NCBI RefSeq assembly: GCF_900103715.1 | Contig: NZ_FNHL01000005.1 | Coordinates: 150,767-214,766 of the forward strand | DNA: 64,000 bases | Source: Halogranum gelatinilyticum | Lineage (GTDB): Archaea > Halobacteriota > Halobacteria > Halobacteriales > Haloferacaceae | Direction: 5' to 3' | Shown here: positions 7,288 to 15,632 of the stretch, one piece after another | Layout of the letters: each line of letters starts with the position of its first letter | Numbering within the stretch: position 1 is the stretch's first letter | Made by a program: the position numbers and the translations under genes | Notes under the pieces: generated by a model | Told to the model about the DNA's origin: nothing | The model's input: only the letters and a program-made list of their open reading frames with translations | The model's database searches: none

Positions 7288-8738
7288 CCGTGCGCGGCCT
7301 CGGTGTGGTCCGCCAGTATCGGGAGTACGCCGTCGTCGCGCTCGCGTGCCTCGTCGTCCTCGCCAGTGCGGGCGTGGCACTGGGAGCGACGGGCAGGGAC
7401 GCGAACGGTGTCACACGTGTCGCAACAGCCGGCGATGCGGACGCCGGTGGAGACGGCCGCCGGCTGGTCGCCCCCGGCGTCGAGACGGGCATCGACACCG
7501 ACCTCGAGGCGCCCACCGACGACGGCGTCGCGCGGGTCGGGGGTGACCGCTTCGAGACCCTCAGGGCCGCGCTTGACGCGGCCGACCCTGGTGACACCGT
7601 CCGGCTTCACGGGCGGTTCGACGGCCCGGTGACCGTCGAGACGCCCAACGTCACCCTCACGAGTGCGTCGCCGACGCGGGCCGCAGTCGTCGGCGACGGT
7701 GAGGGGACCGTCCTCACGTTGGCGGCGGCCGACGTCACCGTCCACGGGGTGTGGGTCCGGAACGCGGGCTGGGAGGCAAGCGAGAACGACGCCGCCGTCT
7801 GGATCACGGGTCACGGGAGCAGTGTCGAAGACAGCCGGGTGTCGAACACGACGTTCGGCATCTGGGTCGACGGTGCGACGGACGTCCGGCTGGTGAACAA
7901 CACCGTCGTCGGCCGCGAGTCGGTCACGCCGCTCACGAAGCGCGGCAACGGCATCCAGCTGTGGCGGGCCACGGACGCCTACGTCGCTGGCAACCGCATC
8001 ACCGACGTGCGCGACGGGGTCTACTACTCCTGGGCTTCGGGCGTCGTCGCCGAGGACAACGAGATGTGGGACATCCGGTACGGCGTCCACTACATGTACT
8101 CCGACGACTGCGTGTTACGGAACAACACGGCCGTCGACAACGACGTCGGCTACGCGTTGATGCTCTCCGAACGGCTCGCGATTCTGAACAACACGGCCGT
8201 CGACAACGACGGCGAGAGCGGCCACGGGGTCATGGTCAAGAGCATCGACCACAGCGTGATTCGGGGCAACGACCTGGTGGGCAACGAGAAGGGACTGTTC
8301 GTGTACAACTCGCTGAACAATACTCTGAGCGACAACCTCGTCTTGGAGAACACGGTCGGGGTCCACCTCTCGGCAGGGAGCGTCCGCGAGCGCGTGTCGG
8401 AGAACAGTTTCATCCACAACGACGAGCCAGTCGTCGCGGACATCAGCCAACAGGTCGCGTGGAACGGGACGGCGCGAGGCAACTACTGGTCGGGGGCGAC
8501 GGTCGCCGATACCGACGACGACGGCGTCAGCGAGACGCGGTACCAGCCGACGGGGCTCGTCGAACAGCTCGTCTCGACGACTCCAAGTGCGCGACTCTTC
8601 GTCGACTCGCCCGCGTTCGCGCTCGTCCGACGGGCCGAGCGTACCGTCCCGATCGTCGAGGGGCCAGGCGTGGTCGACCAACACCCGCTGGCTCGCCCGC
8701 CGCACGACGAGTGGAGGCGATACTATGCACACGATTGA
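7284..8738 (+). CDS. nosD: Copper-insertion protein NosD
   Basis: A 484-residue protein with an N-terminal export helix and a right-handed parallel beta-helix made of CASH-type repeats. The repeats are rich in NNT, with turns such as LVNNTVVGR, LRNNTAVDN and ILNNTAVDN. NosD helps assemble the copper centres of NosZ together with NosF and NosY. The GTG at 7284 overlaps the preceding stop as GTGA; GTG 7290 is an alternative. Two near-identical repeat blocks around 8121-8150 and 8190-8215 reflect internal duplication typical of this fold. The end overlaps nosF by 14 bp. Confidence 0.9.
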   Translation: MTVRGLGVVRQYREYAVVALACLVVLASAGVALGATGRDANGVTRVATAGDADAGGDGRRLVAPGVETGIDTDLEAPTDDGVARVGGDRFETLRAALDAADPGDTVRLHGRFDGPVTVETPNVTLTSASPTRAAVVGDGEGTVLTLAAADVTVHGVWVRNAGWEASENDAAVWITGHGSSVEDSRVSNTTFGIWVDGATDVRLVNNTVVGRESVTPLTKRGNGIQLWRATDAYVAGNRITDVRDGVYYSWASGVVAEDNEMWDIRYGVHYMYSDDCVLRNNTAVDNDVGYALMLSERLAILNNTAVDNDGESGHGVMVKSIDHSVIRGNDLVGNEKGLFVYNSLNNTLSDNLVLENTVGVHLSAGSVRERVSENSFIHNDEPVVADISQQVAWNGTARGNYWSGATVADTDDDGVSETRYQPTGLVEQLVSTTPSARLFVDSPAFALVRRAERTVPIVEGPGVVDQHPLARPPHDEWRRYYAHD

Positions 8739-9663
8739 GGTCGAACACGTTCACAAGTCGTATGGTCCAGTGACCGCCCTCGACGGGGTCTCGCTGTCGG
8801 TCGAGCGCGGCGAGACGTTCGGGCTCGTCGGCACCAACGGGGCCGGCAAGACGACGCTCTTCCGACTGCTCGTCGGCCACGAGACGCCCGACGAGGGCGC
8901 CATCGAAGTGGCGGGCCACGCGCCGAGCGACGGTGTGGCAGTCCGAGAACACGTGGGCTTCGTCCCGGAGGACGCCGGTTTCGAACCGGCGTTGACCGGC
9001 CGGGAAGTGCTGGGCTACTACGCCCGCCTCCGCGACGTCCCGGCCGACGACCGCGAGCACCGCATCCGGCGCGTCCTCTCGACGGTCGGACTGGCCGACG
9101 CCGCAGACCGGACGGTCGACGGCTACTCAAACGGGATGAGCCGCCGGCTCGCGCTGGCGACGACGCTCCTGACGCAGCCGGACGTCCTCCTCCTCGACGA
9201 ACCGACCGCCGGACTCGACCCGGAGGGCGTCGCGGACTTTCACGACCTCGTCCGGCGGGTCGGCGAGGCCGACGTCACGGTCGTCCTGACGAGCCACGAC
9301 CTCCGAGAGGTCGAGACGCTCTGTGACCGAGTGGCGGTCCTCGACGGCGGTCGGGCCGTCGCCGAAGGGCCGGTCTCGGAGCTCCGAGCACGCGTCGGCG
9401 ACCGTGTGACTCTCACGGCACGGGTGGCTGACAGCGACCACGCACGGGCTGCACTCGCCGACCACGCGGAGGTGAGCGTCGAGCGCGCCGGTGACCCGCT
9501 GGTCGTCGACTGCCCACAAGGAGAGGCGGGCGACGTGCTCGACGCGGTCCGTGCGGCGACGGCCGTCGACCGGTTCGAGGTCCGACAGCCCGGACTGACG
9601 GCGGCGTTCCGCGAGAGCGTCGACGACGGTCGTCGCGCCGCCGCCGGGGGTGAGACTCCATGA
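8725..9663 (+). CDS. nosF: ABC transporter ATPase NosF
   Basis: A 312-residue ABC ATPase with Walker A GTNGAGKTT, a signature of the form YSNGMSRRL, Walker B VLLLDEPTAG and switch His (TSHD). The C-terminal 90 residues form the extension usual in NosF-type ATPases. It energises NosDFY during CuZ assembly. The start overlaps nosD, and the stop overlaps nosY by 4 bp (ATGA), indicating translational coupling. Confidence 0.9.
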   Translation: MHTIEVEHVHKSYGPVTALDGVSLSVERGETFGLVGTNGAGKTTLFRLLVGHETPDEGAIEVAGHAPSDGVAVREHVGFVPEDAGFEPALTGREVLGYYARLRDVPADDREHRIRRVLSTVGLADAADRTVDGYSNGMSRRLALATTLLTQPDVLLLDEPTAGLDPEGVADFHDLVRRVGEADVTVVLTSHDLREVETLCDRVAVLDGGRAVAEGPVSELRARVGDRVTLTARVADSDHARAALADHAEVSVERAGDPLVVDCPQGEAGDVLDAVRAATAVDRFEVRQPGLTAAFRESVDDGRRAAAGGETP

Positions 9664-10598
9664 CCGACGAGACCGACGCCGACGGACCGTACCACCCGCC
9701 GGCTGTCGGACAGGGAACCGACGACGACGGCGTGCTCCGCACCCTTCGTGACCTTCCGGGCGCACTGCTCGCGGCGCTGCCCGTCGGCTCGGGCAGCCTC
9801 GGGTCGACGCTGACCCTGGCACACCGCGAGTACCGCCTCGCCGCGCGGTCGCGGTGGACGCTGGGGCTGACGCTGCTCTTCGCGGTGGTCTCGGCAGTCG
9901 TGGCCGTGGCAGCGGGGACGGGGACCGCCGCCGAGCGAGTGGGTGCGGCTGTCGTCTCGCTGGGCGAGCTCTCGGTGTATCTCGTCCCGCTGGCCGCGCT
10001 GACGTTCGGCTACGCGTCGGTCGTCGGCCCGGCCGAGCGCGGGACGCTCGACATGCTGTTTGCGCTCCCGGTCACCCGGTCGCGGGTCGTCTTGGGCGTC
10101 TTCCTCGGGCGGGCGGTCGCGCTCGGCGCGGCCATCGCGGTCGGCTTCGGCGTCGGCGGCGCGCTGCTCGTCCGGTTCGCCAGCGGGGCCGCACTCGTCC
10201 CCTACGCGACGTTGCTGTTCGCCGCGCTCGGAGTCGGTCTCGCGGCGCTCGCGGTGAGCGTCCTCGTGTCGACGCTCGCCAGCGAGAAGACTCACGCGCT
10301 CGGGGGCGTCCTCCTCCTGTGGGTCTGGGCGGTCTTCGCCCACGACCTGCTGGCGCTGGTGCTCGTCGCGGTCCTCGACGTCCCGGACGCGGTGCTGACG
10401 GCGCTCGTCCTCGCGAACCCGGTCGACCTCTTCCGTGTCGTCGTCCTCGCGAGCGTCGGGACCACCGGTGGCGGGGTGAGCGCGGCACTGGCCACCTCGT
10501 CGCTCTCGCCGGTGCTCGCGGCGACGGCGCTCCTCGCGTGGGTCCTTCTTCCGCTGACGGCGGCGATGCGACTCGCCGGTCGGGCCGGCGCGCGGTGA
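9660..10598 (+). CDS. nosY: ABC transporter permease NosY
   Basis: A 312-residue integral membrane protein with about six helices and an N-terminal cytoplasmic extension of roughly 55 residues. The segments LTLAHREYRLAARSRW and the ERGTLDMLFALPVTRSRV loop are typical of ABC-2/NosY permeases. It pairs with NosF and NosD for maturation of NosZ copper sites. It is the last gene of the nos operon; the next gene has its own promoter. Confidence 0.88.
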   Translation: MTDETDADGPYHPPAVGQGTDDDGVLRTLRDLPGALLAALPVGSGSLGSTLTLAHREYRLAARSRWTLGLTLLFAVVSAVVAVAAGTGTAAERVGAAVVSLGELSVYLVPLAALTFGYASVVGPAERGTLDMLFALPVTRSRVVLGVFLGRAVALGAAIAVGFGVGGALLVRFASGAALVPYATLLFAALGVGLAALAVSVLVSTLASEKTHALGGVLLLWVWAVFAHDLLALVLVAVLDVPDAVLTALVLANPVDLFRVVVLASVGTTGGGVSAALATSSLSPVLAATALLAWVLLPLTAAMRLAGRAGAR

Positions 10599-10647
10599 CT
10601 GACGAACGTCTTCGGGCCGTTTTCACTCGCTGGGAATCGCCGGACGT

Positions 10648-10657
10648 TCTTAGGATA
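10648..10657 (+). promoter_or_regulatory. TATA box for a leaderless transcript
   Basis: CTTAGGATAT is centred about 25 bp before the ATG at 10678, so transcription probably begins at the start codon. Confidence 0.5.
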
Positions 10658-10677
10658 TCCCGTCCCGACCGTCGTAT

Positions 10678-10998
10678 ATGGCTGAGGAGGGACAACGGTC
10701 GAAACTCGACGAGCGACCGCGTAGCGCGACCGAACGGGAGTGGGAGACGTTCGTCCGCGAGAGCGAGTCCGACCCCTTGCGCCACGTCGGCAGCGTCACC
10801 GCACCGACCGCCGAGGTGGCTCACGAACAGGCCTCGACGCTGTTCGGTCGGTTCGCGACGGACATCTGGGTCTGTCCTGCGACCGAGGTCAGTCGGTTCT
10901 CCACGGAGACGCTCGGTGGCGAGCCTGGGGGCTCAGAGCGCGGTGCCGACACCGAGACGAACGCCGACGCCGCACCCGACGGAGGCTGTCGGCGATGA
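10678..10998 (+). CDS. PaaB-like small protein, Htur_1727-type radical SAM partner
   Basis: A 106-residue protein. The segment WETFVRES..DPLRHVGSVTAP..EVAHEQASTLFG....DIWVCPATEV follows the pattern of PaaB, a small subunit of phenylacetyl-CoA epoxidase (FVR..G..H.HVGS..A....A...AR..Y....IWVVP). Haloarchaeal proteins of this kind have, to my recollection, been named Htur_1727 family candidate RiPPs because they sit beside radical SAM genes. The disordered C-terminus ends in GGCRR with a single terminal-region Cys. The stop overlaps the radical SAM start (ATGA), so the two products are made together. It may be a substrate, a peptide-recognition partner, or a subunit of the enzyme. Confidence 0.65.
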   Translation: MAEEGQRSKLDERPRSATEREWETFVRESESDPLRHVGSVTAPTAEVAHEQASTLFGRFATDIWVCPATEVSRFSTETLGGEPGGSERGADTETNADAAPDGGCRR

Positions 10999-12209
10999 TC
11001 TCTATCAGCAAACTCCTCTGTGGGTTGGACGCCGAGAGCGACGGCCTCCGGTACGACGCCGGTGGCGAGTCGAAGAAGCCACAGATCACCCAGCGGAAAC
11101 AGCGCAAACCGGTCGTCGTCTGGAACCTCACGAAACAGTGTAACCTCTACTGTGACCACTGCTATGCGGCCGCCGACACCGAGACGGCGACGGGCGAACT
11201 CTCCACCGAGGAGGGCAAGCGACTGCTCAACGACCTCGCAGACTACGGAATCCCGGTCGTGCTCTTCTCCGGTGGCGAACCGCTGGTCCGCGACGACCTC
11301 GCCGAGCTCGTCGGCTACGCCGCAGACCGTGGGATTCGCCCCGTCCTCTCGACGAACGGGACGCTGCTCACCGAGGAGCGGGTCGAGCGCCTCCAGCGTG
11401 CGGGGCTCAAGTACGCGGGCGTCTCCGTCGACGGCCTCCGCGAACGCAACGACGCCTTCCGCGGCGAGGAGGGAGCCTTCGACGCTGCTCTCGACGGCAT
11501 CCGGACCTGTCTCGACGCGGGGCTGAAGACGGGCCTCCGCTACACTATCACCGACCGAAACGCGGCCGACCTCGAAGGCGTCGTCGACCTGCTCTCGGAC
11601 GTCGGCGTCGACCGCTTCTGCTTCTACCATCTGGACTACGGCGGTCGGGGGGCCGGCATCCGCGACGCGGACCTCCCGCCGGCCGAGAAACGGGAGGCCA
11701 TCGAGCGGCTCTGTGACCTCACGCGCGACTACCACGAGCGTGGCGAGGAGATCGAGACGCTGCTGGTCGGCAACTACGCCGACGCGGCGTTCGTCGTCGA
11801 GTACGCCCGCGAACACCTCGGCGAGGTGGCCGCCGAGCGCATCTTCGAGTATCTCCGCCGCAACGGCGGCGACCCGAGCGGCGAACGGGTCGCGGACGTC
11901 GATTACCAGGGCAACGTCCACCTGACGCAGTTCTGGCAGGGCTACAGTCTCGGCAACGTCCGCGACCGGCCCTTCAGCGCCATCTGGGAGGACGACTCGA
12001 ACCCGCTGTTGTCGGCACTGCGGAACCGAGAGGAGCACCTCACCGGGCGCTGTGCGGACTGCCGCTACCAGTCGGTCTGTCGCGGGGCTTCACGGCTCCG
12101 GGCACTGACGGCCCAGGACGACCTCTTCGCACCCGACCCGCAGTGTTACCTCGACGAATCCGAGATTCTCGGCGACGCCGGCACGACGCCGTCGGCTTCG
12201 GCCGACTGA
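10995..12209 (+). CDS. NirJ/AhbC-type radical SAM/SPASM protein
   Basis: A 404-residue protein. The radical SAM cluster motif is CNLYCDHC, followed by the SAM-binding SGGEPL and STNGT segments. The middle closely follows the NirJ/AhbC pattern (VSVDG...ND.FRG..G.FD, GLRYTIT..NA, YHLDYGGRG). The SPASM region has C..C..Q.VC and a late Cys (DPQC) for auxiliary clusters. AhbC and NirJ remove propionate side chains from sirohaem-derived porphyrins in haem b or d1 synthesis. Since archaea use the sirohaem route to haem, AhbC is a natural reading. Maturation of the coupled PaaB-like protein is the alternative. The ATG at 10995 overlaps the upstream stop. Confidence 0.7.
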   Translation: MISISKLLCGLDAESDGLRYDAGGESKKPQITQRKQRKPVVVWNLTKQCNLYCDHCYAAADTETATGELSTEEGKRLLNDLADYGIPVVLFSGGEPLVRDDLAELVGYAADRGIRPVLSTNGTLLTEERVERLQRAGLKYAGVSVDGLRERNDAFRGEEGAFDAALDGIRTCLDAGLKTGLRYTITDRNAADLEGVVDLLSDVGVDRFCFYHLDYGGRGAGIRDADLPPAEKREAIERLCDLTRDYHERGEEIETLLVGNYADAAFVVEYAREHLGEVAAERIFEYLRRNGGDPSGERVADVDYQGNVHLTQFWQGYSLGNVRDRPFSAIWEDDSNPLLSALRNREEHLTGRCADCRYQSVCRGASRLRALTAQDDLFAPDPQCYLDESEILGDAGTTPSASAD

Positions 12210-12221
12210 CCCGGTGCCGAC

Positions 12222-12380
12222 TCAATCGAACCGGGCGAGCCGGAACGGCTCGATGGGGTGTACCGTCTCGCCCTCGACCGCGAGGTCGGCGAGCACCTCC
12301 CCGACCGCGCTGGCGAACTTGAACCCGTGGCCGGAGAAGCCCGCCCCGACGACGACGACGTCACACTCCGTCGTTGACAT
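12222..12380 (-). pseudogene. Internally deleted sarcosine-oxidase-type flavoprotein remnant
   Basis: A 52-codon leftward frame starting [14 protein letters not shown], the Rossmann N-terminus of a FAD oxidase. It passes without a break into [20 protein letters not shown]...RLARFD, which is the C-terminus of the sarcosine/N-methyltryptophan oxidase family (compare [14 protein letters not shown] in the intact gene at 43917-45080). The central 300 or so residues are missing. The joint lies where both ends encode VVVGAG, so homologous deletion between the two motifs explains it. The product cannot be an active oxidase. Confidence 0.65.
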
Positions 12381-12476
12381 GGCTGCGCGATGGACTGCCA
12401 CCTACGTCAAGTCATCGCACGCCGAAGCCACAAGCCACGTCTCCCAATCCGAAGCTCCGTCCTCCGTCGTCTCGCC

Positions 12477-13583
12477 TTACGCTGTCTCACCCTGTGCAGC
12501 TAGCCGCTCCGGCAACGGGCCGTCGTAGCCCTCCGGGACGTACGGACAGAGTGGGTCGCTCGCGAGTGGGTCGCCGGTGCAGGCGTACGCCCGCGACCGA
12601 CTTCCCCCACAGACGGTGTTGAACGGACAGGCCCCACACTTCCCGGAGAGTTCCTCGGGGTCGCGGAGCCGCTGGAACAGCTCAGCGTCCCGGTAGACGT
12701 CGACGACGCTGTCTCGGTGGACGTTGCCTGTCGGTTCGGGGAGGAAGCCCGAGGGGTAGACCTCACCGACGTGGCTGACGAAGGCGAAGCCGTCGCCGGC
12801 GGTGATGCCCAGTCGGCGACCGATACCGTCCGGCGGCTTCTCGCCCGTACGTCCGTCACCGTCCCGTTGCAACGCGACCCGACGGTAGTGCGGTGCCTCC
12901 GTGGTCTTGACGCCGAAGTCCGCCTCGTCGTCGACCGTCGTGAGCCACGTCATCACGCGCTCGGCACGCTCCGGGGAGACGGGGTCGAGTGCCCGCCCGC
13001 GGCCCACCGGGACGAGGAAGAACACCGACCACAACACGGCGTCCAACTCGTCGACGAGCGCGCGGATCGCCGGCAGTTCGTCGACCGTCTCCGCACAGAC
13101 GGTCGTGTTTATCTGGACGGGGAGGCCGGCCGCACGGGCTTCTCCAGCCGCTGCGACCGTCTGTTTGAAACTCCCACGCTCGCCACGGAACGCGTCGTGC
13201 GCGTCGGCACTCCCTCCGTCGAGACTCAGTGCCATCCGCCGGAGGCCCGCATCTGCCAGCGCTTCGACGCGCTCTCCGGTCAGCGACGCGACGCCGCTCG
13301 GGGTGAGCGTCATGTTCAGCCCGCGGTCGGTGCCGTACGAGACCAGTTCGGTCACGTCGTCACGGGCGAGCGGGTCGCCGCCGGAGAGGACGACGAGTTG
13401 TCCCGGGCCGAACTCGCGGGCGTCGTCCAAGAGTGCCTTTCCCTCCTCGGTCGTGAGTTCGTCGGGATGTCGGTTCAGCTGTGCGTCGGCTCGGCAGTGT
13501 TCACACGCCAGTTCACACGCCTGGGTGACTTCCCAGACCAGAACGAACGGCCGTTGGGTCGTGTCGATCTCGTGTGGGTTCAT
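12477..13583 (-). CDS. Radical SAM/SPASM protein, AhbD-like (TIGR04053 type)
   Basis: A 368-residue protein starting with the typical PFVLVWEVTQACELACEHC segment; the CxxxCxxC cluster motif is intact. SGGDPL follows, and a C-terminal SPASM domain has CGACPFNTVCGG and a late DPLC Cys. The closest characterised type is AhbD, which makes haem b from Fe-coproporphyrin III, but this family also includes enzymes acting on ribosomal peptides. It lies 63 bp downstream of a CGCGG-motif protein in the same direction and is probably transcribed with it from a palindrome-controlled promoter. Whether the substrate is a porphyrin or the CGCGG peptide cannot be settled from sequence. Confidence 0.7.
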   Translation of the reverse strand: MNPHEIDTTQRPFVLVWEVTQACELACEHCRADAQLNRHPDELTTEEGKALLDDAREFGPGQLVVLSGGDPLARDDVTELVSYGTDRGLNMTLTPSGVASLTGERVEALADAGLRRMALSLDGGSADAHDAFRGERGSFKQTVAAAGEARAAGLPVQINTTVCAETVDELPAIRALVDELDAVLWSVFFLVPVGRGRALDPVSPERAERVMTWLTTVDDEADFGVKTTEAPHYRRVALQRDGDGRTGEKPPDGIGRRLGITAGDGFAFVSHVGEVYPSGFLPEPTGNVHRDSVVDVYRDAELFQRLRDPEELSGKCGACPFNTVCGGSRSRAYACTGDPLASDPLCPYVPEGYDGPLPERLAAQGETA

Positions 13584-13646
13584 GAGTGTCTCGTCGGTGT
13601 CTTCTGTGGTCGGTCTGTGCGCTCAGTCTCGCGACGCGTCTCGTCG

Positions 13647-13952
13647 CTACTCCACGTGGACTCTACTGACGTGGCCACCGCAGCCACACTGGTCGACGTA
13701 CTCGACCGAGACTGCCTCGCCGAAGTTGGCGTGGATAACAGGATATAGATACGTCGACGGATGGCCGAGTTCTTGGTGGGTCACGACGTTGACGTGGTGG
13801 CCGGCCGCGGTGTGTTCGACCGCTGCGACCGCCTCCTCGACGACCAGTTCCCTGTCGTCGGCGTGCCGTGGCTCCTCGAGGTTCACCGACCACGAGTTGT
13901 CGTGCATCCGGTCCGTCTCCGGGGTCGCCTCGCCGTCAGTCGTCTGGCTCAT
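13647..13952 (-). CDS. CGCGG-motif small protein, candidate radical-SAM-modified peptide
   Basis: A 101-residue protein ending ...VEYVDQCGCGGHVSRVHVE. The CGCGGHV element near the C-terminus defines a haloarchaeal family that I recall being annotated as a putative rSAM-modified RiPP. The remainder is acidic and His-rich (HTAAGHHVNVVTH), with a predicted alpha/beta fold of uncertain type. The following gene on the same strand is a SPASM radical SAM enzyme, matching that annotation. A CCGAACGTGTTCGG site is centred 44.5 bp upstream of the start. It might alternatively be a metal-binding protein using the two Cys and the His residues. Confidence 0.7.
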   Translation of the reverse strand: MSQTTDGEATPETDRMHDNSWSVNLEEPRHADDRELVVEEAVAAVEHTAAGHHVNVVTHQELGHPSTYLYPVIHANFGEAVSVEYVDQCGCGGHVSRVHVE

Positions 13953-13989
13953 ATCCCGTGCTTGTCGCCGGATAGCCGAAAGTCATCTC

Positions 13990-14003
13990 CCGAACGTGTT
14001 CGG
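13990..14003. promoter_or_regulatory. NarO-type palindrome CCGAACGTGTTCGG
   Basis: Perfect arms CCGAAC and GTTCGG around GT, centred 44.5 bp upstream of the start at 13952. This places the CGCGG-radical SAM pair under the same putative regulator as the respiratory genes. Confidence 0.7.
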
Positions 14004-14015
14004 CTTCGGGCGCGC

Positions 14016-14294
14016 TCACGTGGCGTACAGCGAGTACAGGATGACCGCGAAGCCGACGGTCGTGAACAGGCTCTCGACGGCCAGGGCCAGCGTCGGGTCG
14101 ACCGCGACGAACTGGTCGACGACTCCGGCCAGGAGCGCCCCCAGCGTGACCGTCCCGAAACCGAGTGCGAGCGCTCGGAGCGCCGTCGACGACGTGCGCC
14201 GTGCCGCCCGCAGTGCATAGAAGGTGATCGACCCGCCGAGTGCCAGCGTGACGGTCTTGAGCACGACGACCGCCGTTACGACGTTCAGATTCAT
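14016..14294 (-). CDS. DUF7521-type small membrane protein
   Basis: A 92-residue protein with three hydrophobic helices. It matches a haloarchaeal family (DUF7521 type) usually encoded next to a winged-helix regulator. It overlaps the upstream wHTH gene by 4 bp. A second such pair is at 48306-49045. Function is unknown; regulation of, or signalling to, its partner is possible. Confidence 0.6.
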   Translation of the reverse strand: MNLNVVTAVVVLKTVTLALGGSITFYALRAARRTSSTALRALALGFGTVTLGALLAGVVDQFVAVDPTLALAVESLFTTVGFAVILYSLYAT

Positions 14295-14665
14295 GTCTCT
14301 TTTCGCACCTCCGTCCAGAGGTCCGAGAGCTGCTCGTCCAGTGACTGTGTCGCTCGCTCGACCGTGACATCGAGCGAGCGGTCGTCGCCACAGGTGATGT
14401 TGACGGTATCGAAGTTCCGGACATACCGGGTCCGATGCCGACCGTTGGATCTGATTTCGGTCTGTTCGTCGATCAGGGAGGCGTCGCTGAGCAGGTCGAG
14501 CTTTCTGTATAGCGTCGAGCTGGGGATGTCACAGTGCTCGGCCAGTTCGCTCGCCGTCAACGCGTCGTCGAGCTGTTCGATGATGGCCCGACAGTCCGGG
14601 TCGTCGAGCGCGTCCAGGACGACTTGGAGGTCCGGCTCGTCTCGAGCGAACGGGTCACGTACCAT
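14291..14665 (-). CDS. Winged-helix transcriptional regulator
   Basis: A 124-residue protein with an ArsR-like winged helix (residues about 10-80: DDPDCRAIIEQL, LTASELAEHCDIPSSTLYRKLDLL). A short C-terminal beta/helix segment follows with TVERA...LSDLW. The ATG at 14665 gives MVRDPFARDEPD; in-frame upstream sequence is not conserved-looking. It is coupled with the DUF7521-type gene. Its targets are unknown. Confidence 0.75.
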   Translation of the reverse strand: MVRDPFARDEPDLQVVLDALDDPDCRAIIEQLDDALTASELAEHCDIPSSTLYRKLDLLSDASLIDEQTEIRSNGRHRTRYVRNFDTVNITCGDDRSLDVTVERATQSLDEQLSDLWTEVRKET

Positions 14666-14796
14666 GGCTGGTCTCGGAGTGGTTGCGTGGGTTATCATCG
14701 CTCACAGATGCGTCCTCTCGATTCCTGTCCGTCCCGAGTGACGGCGTCTCGCCACTCGCTGTCGGCACTCGGGGGCCGCGATACGGGTCGAGGTGT

Positions 14797-15453
14797 TCAT
14801 TTTTCGGGGTGGTCGACGAGTGTCTGTTCGAAGTCCTCGACGAACCGCTTGACGATGGTCTCTTCCGCCCGGTGGAGCGTCTCGCTACACGTCGACTTCG
14901 CGAGGCCAAGTTCGTCCGCGAGGTCGGTGAGCGAACACTGCCGGGGGGTGTCGTAATAGCCCTGCTCGACGGCCGTCCGTACGAGCGTCAACTGTCGGTC
15001 GGTCAGGAGCTGTTCGGGCTCGACGTACTGGTGGACCTCGTTGACGGTGAAGGGGATACCGAACTCCTCCAACTGGTCGCCGAGTTCCGACAATCGGTGT
15101 TGTGGGGCGGTAATCTCCCACTCGGCAGTCCCCTCCTCAATGGTGAACGGCATCGTCAGCGGGACGCCGGAGTCCTGCATCGGGAAGAGCAGTAAGGGCA
15201 TCGTCGTCTCGAACTGGACGAGCACCGTCTGGTCGTACCGCTCCAGAAGGTCGAGTTCGGTCACCGAGTCGTGGGTTTCGATGTCGGCGACGACGGCCGG
15301 GAGGTCGGGGGCGGTGATTTCGGCGAGGCCCACACCACCGTCGCCGTCGGTGTGAGCAGCGAGAATACGGACGCTCGCGTCGGGGTGTGCACGCGAGAGG
15401 TCACCGATCCAGATTCCCTCCGGAACCGTGATAGTGAGATTGGCTTGGGGCAT
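14797..15453 (-). CDS. bat-type HTH regulator
   Basis: A 218-residue protein. The N-terminal half has the beta-rich domain found in bacterio-opsin-activator-like proteins (LTITVPEGIWIGDLSRAHP). The C-terminal HTH_10 runs over residues about 150-205 (LTDRQLTLVRTAVEQGYYDTPR...LAKSTCSETLHRAEE). Unlike the first regulator it has no C-X-C-X7-C motif. The ATG at 15453 begins the conserved MPQANLTI segment. The CGAACATGTTCG site centred 50.5 bp upstream suggests it is a downstream tier of the same anaerobic circuit. Confidence 0.8.
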   Translation of the reverse strand: MPQANLTITVPEGIWIGDLSRAHPDASVRILAAHTDGDGGVGLAEITAPDLPAVVADIETHDSVTELDLLERYDQTVLVQFETTMPLLLFPMQDSGVPLTMPFTIEEGTAEWEITAPQHRLSELGDQLEEFGIPFTVNEVHQYVEPEQLLTDRQLTLVRTAVEQGYYDTPRQCSLTDLADELGLAKSTCSETLHRAEETIVKRFVEDFEQTLVDHPEK

Positions 15454-15497
15454 CGGTGTGTGCGAATATATTCGGCCCACGTGGATACCAGTGTTGA

Positions 15498-15509
15498 CGA
15501 ACATGTTCG
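15498..15509. promoter_or_regulatory. NarO-type palindrome CGAACATGTTCG
   Basis: A perfect 12-bp palindrome centred 50.5 bp upstream of the bat-type regulator start at 15453. Confidence 0.7.
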
Positions 15510-15632
15510 GGACTCGGCACGCCCGCGCTCGCTCGGGAAGCGACAGAGGGCTCCCGGACGGGTCGGGTGTCAGGTCCCGGCGGGCTCGCTGCAGCCGCCA
15601 TAAAAAAAAACATCGTCGACGCCGGCCGTGGT

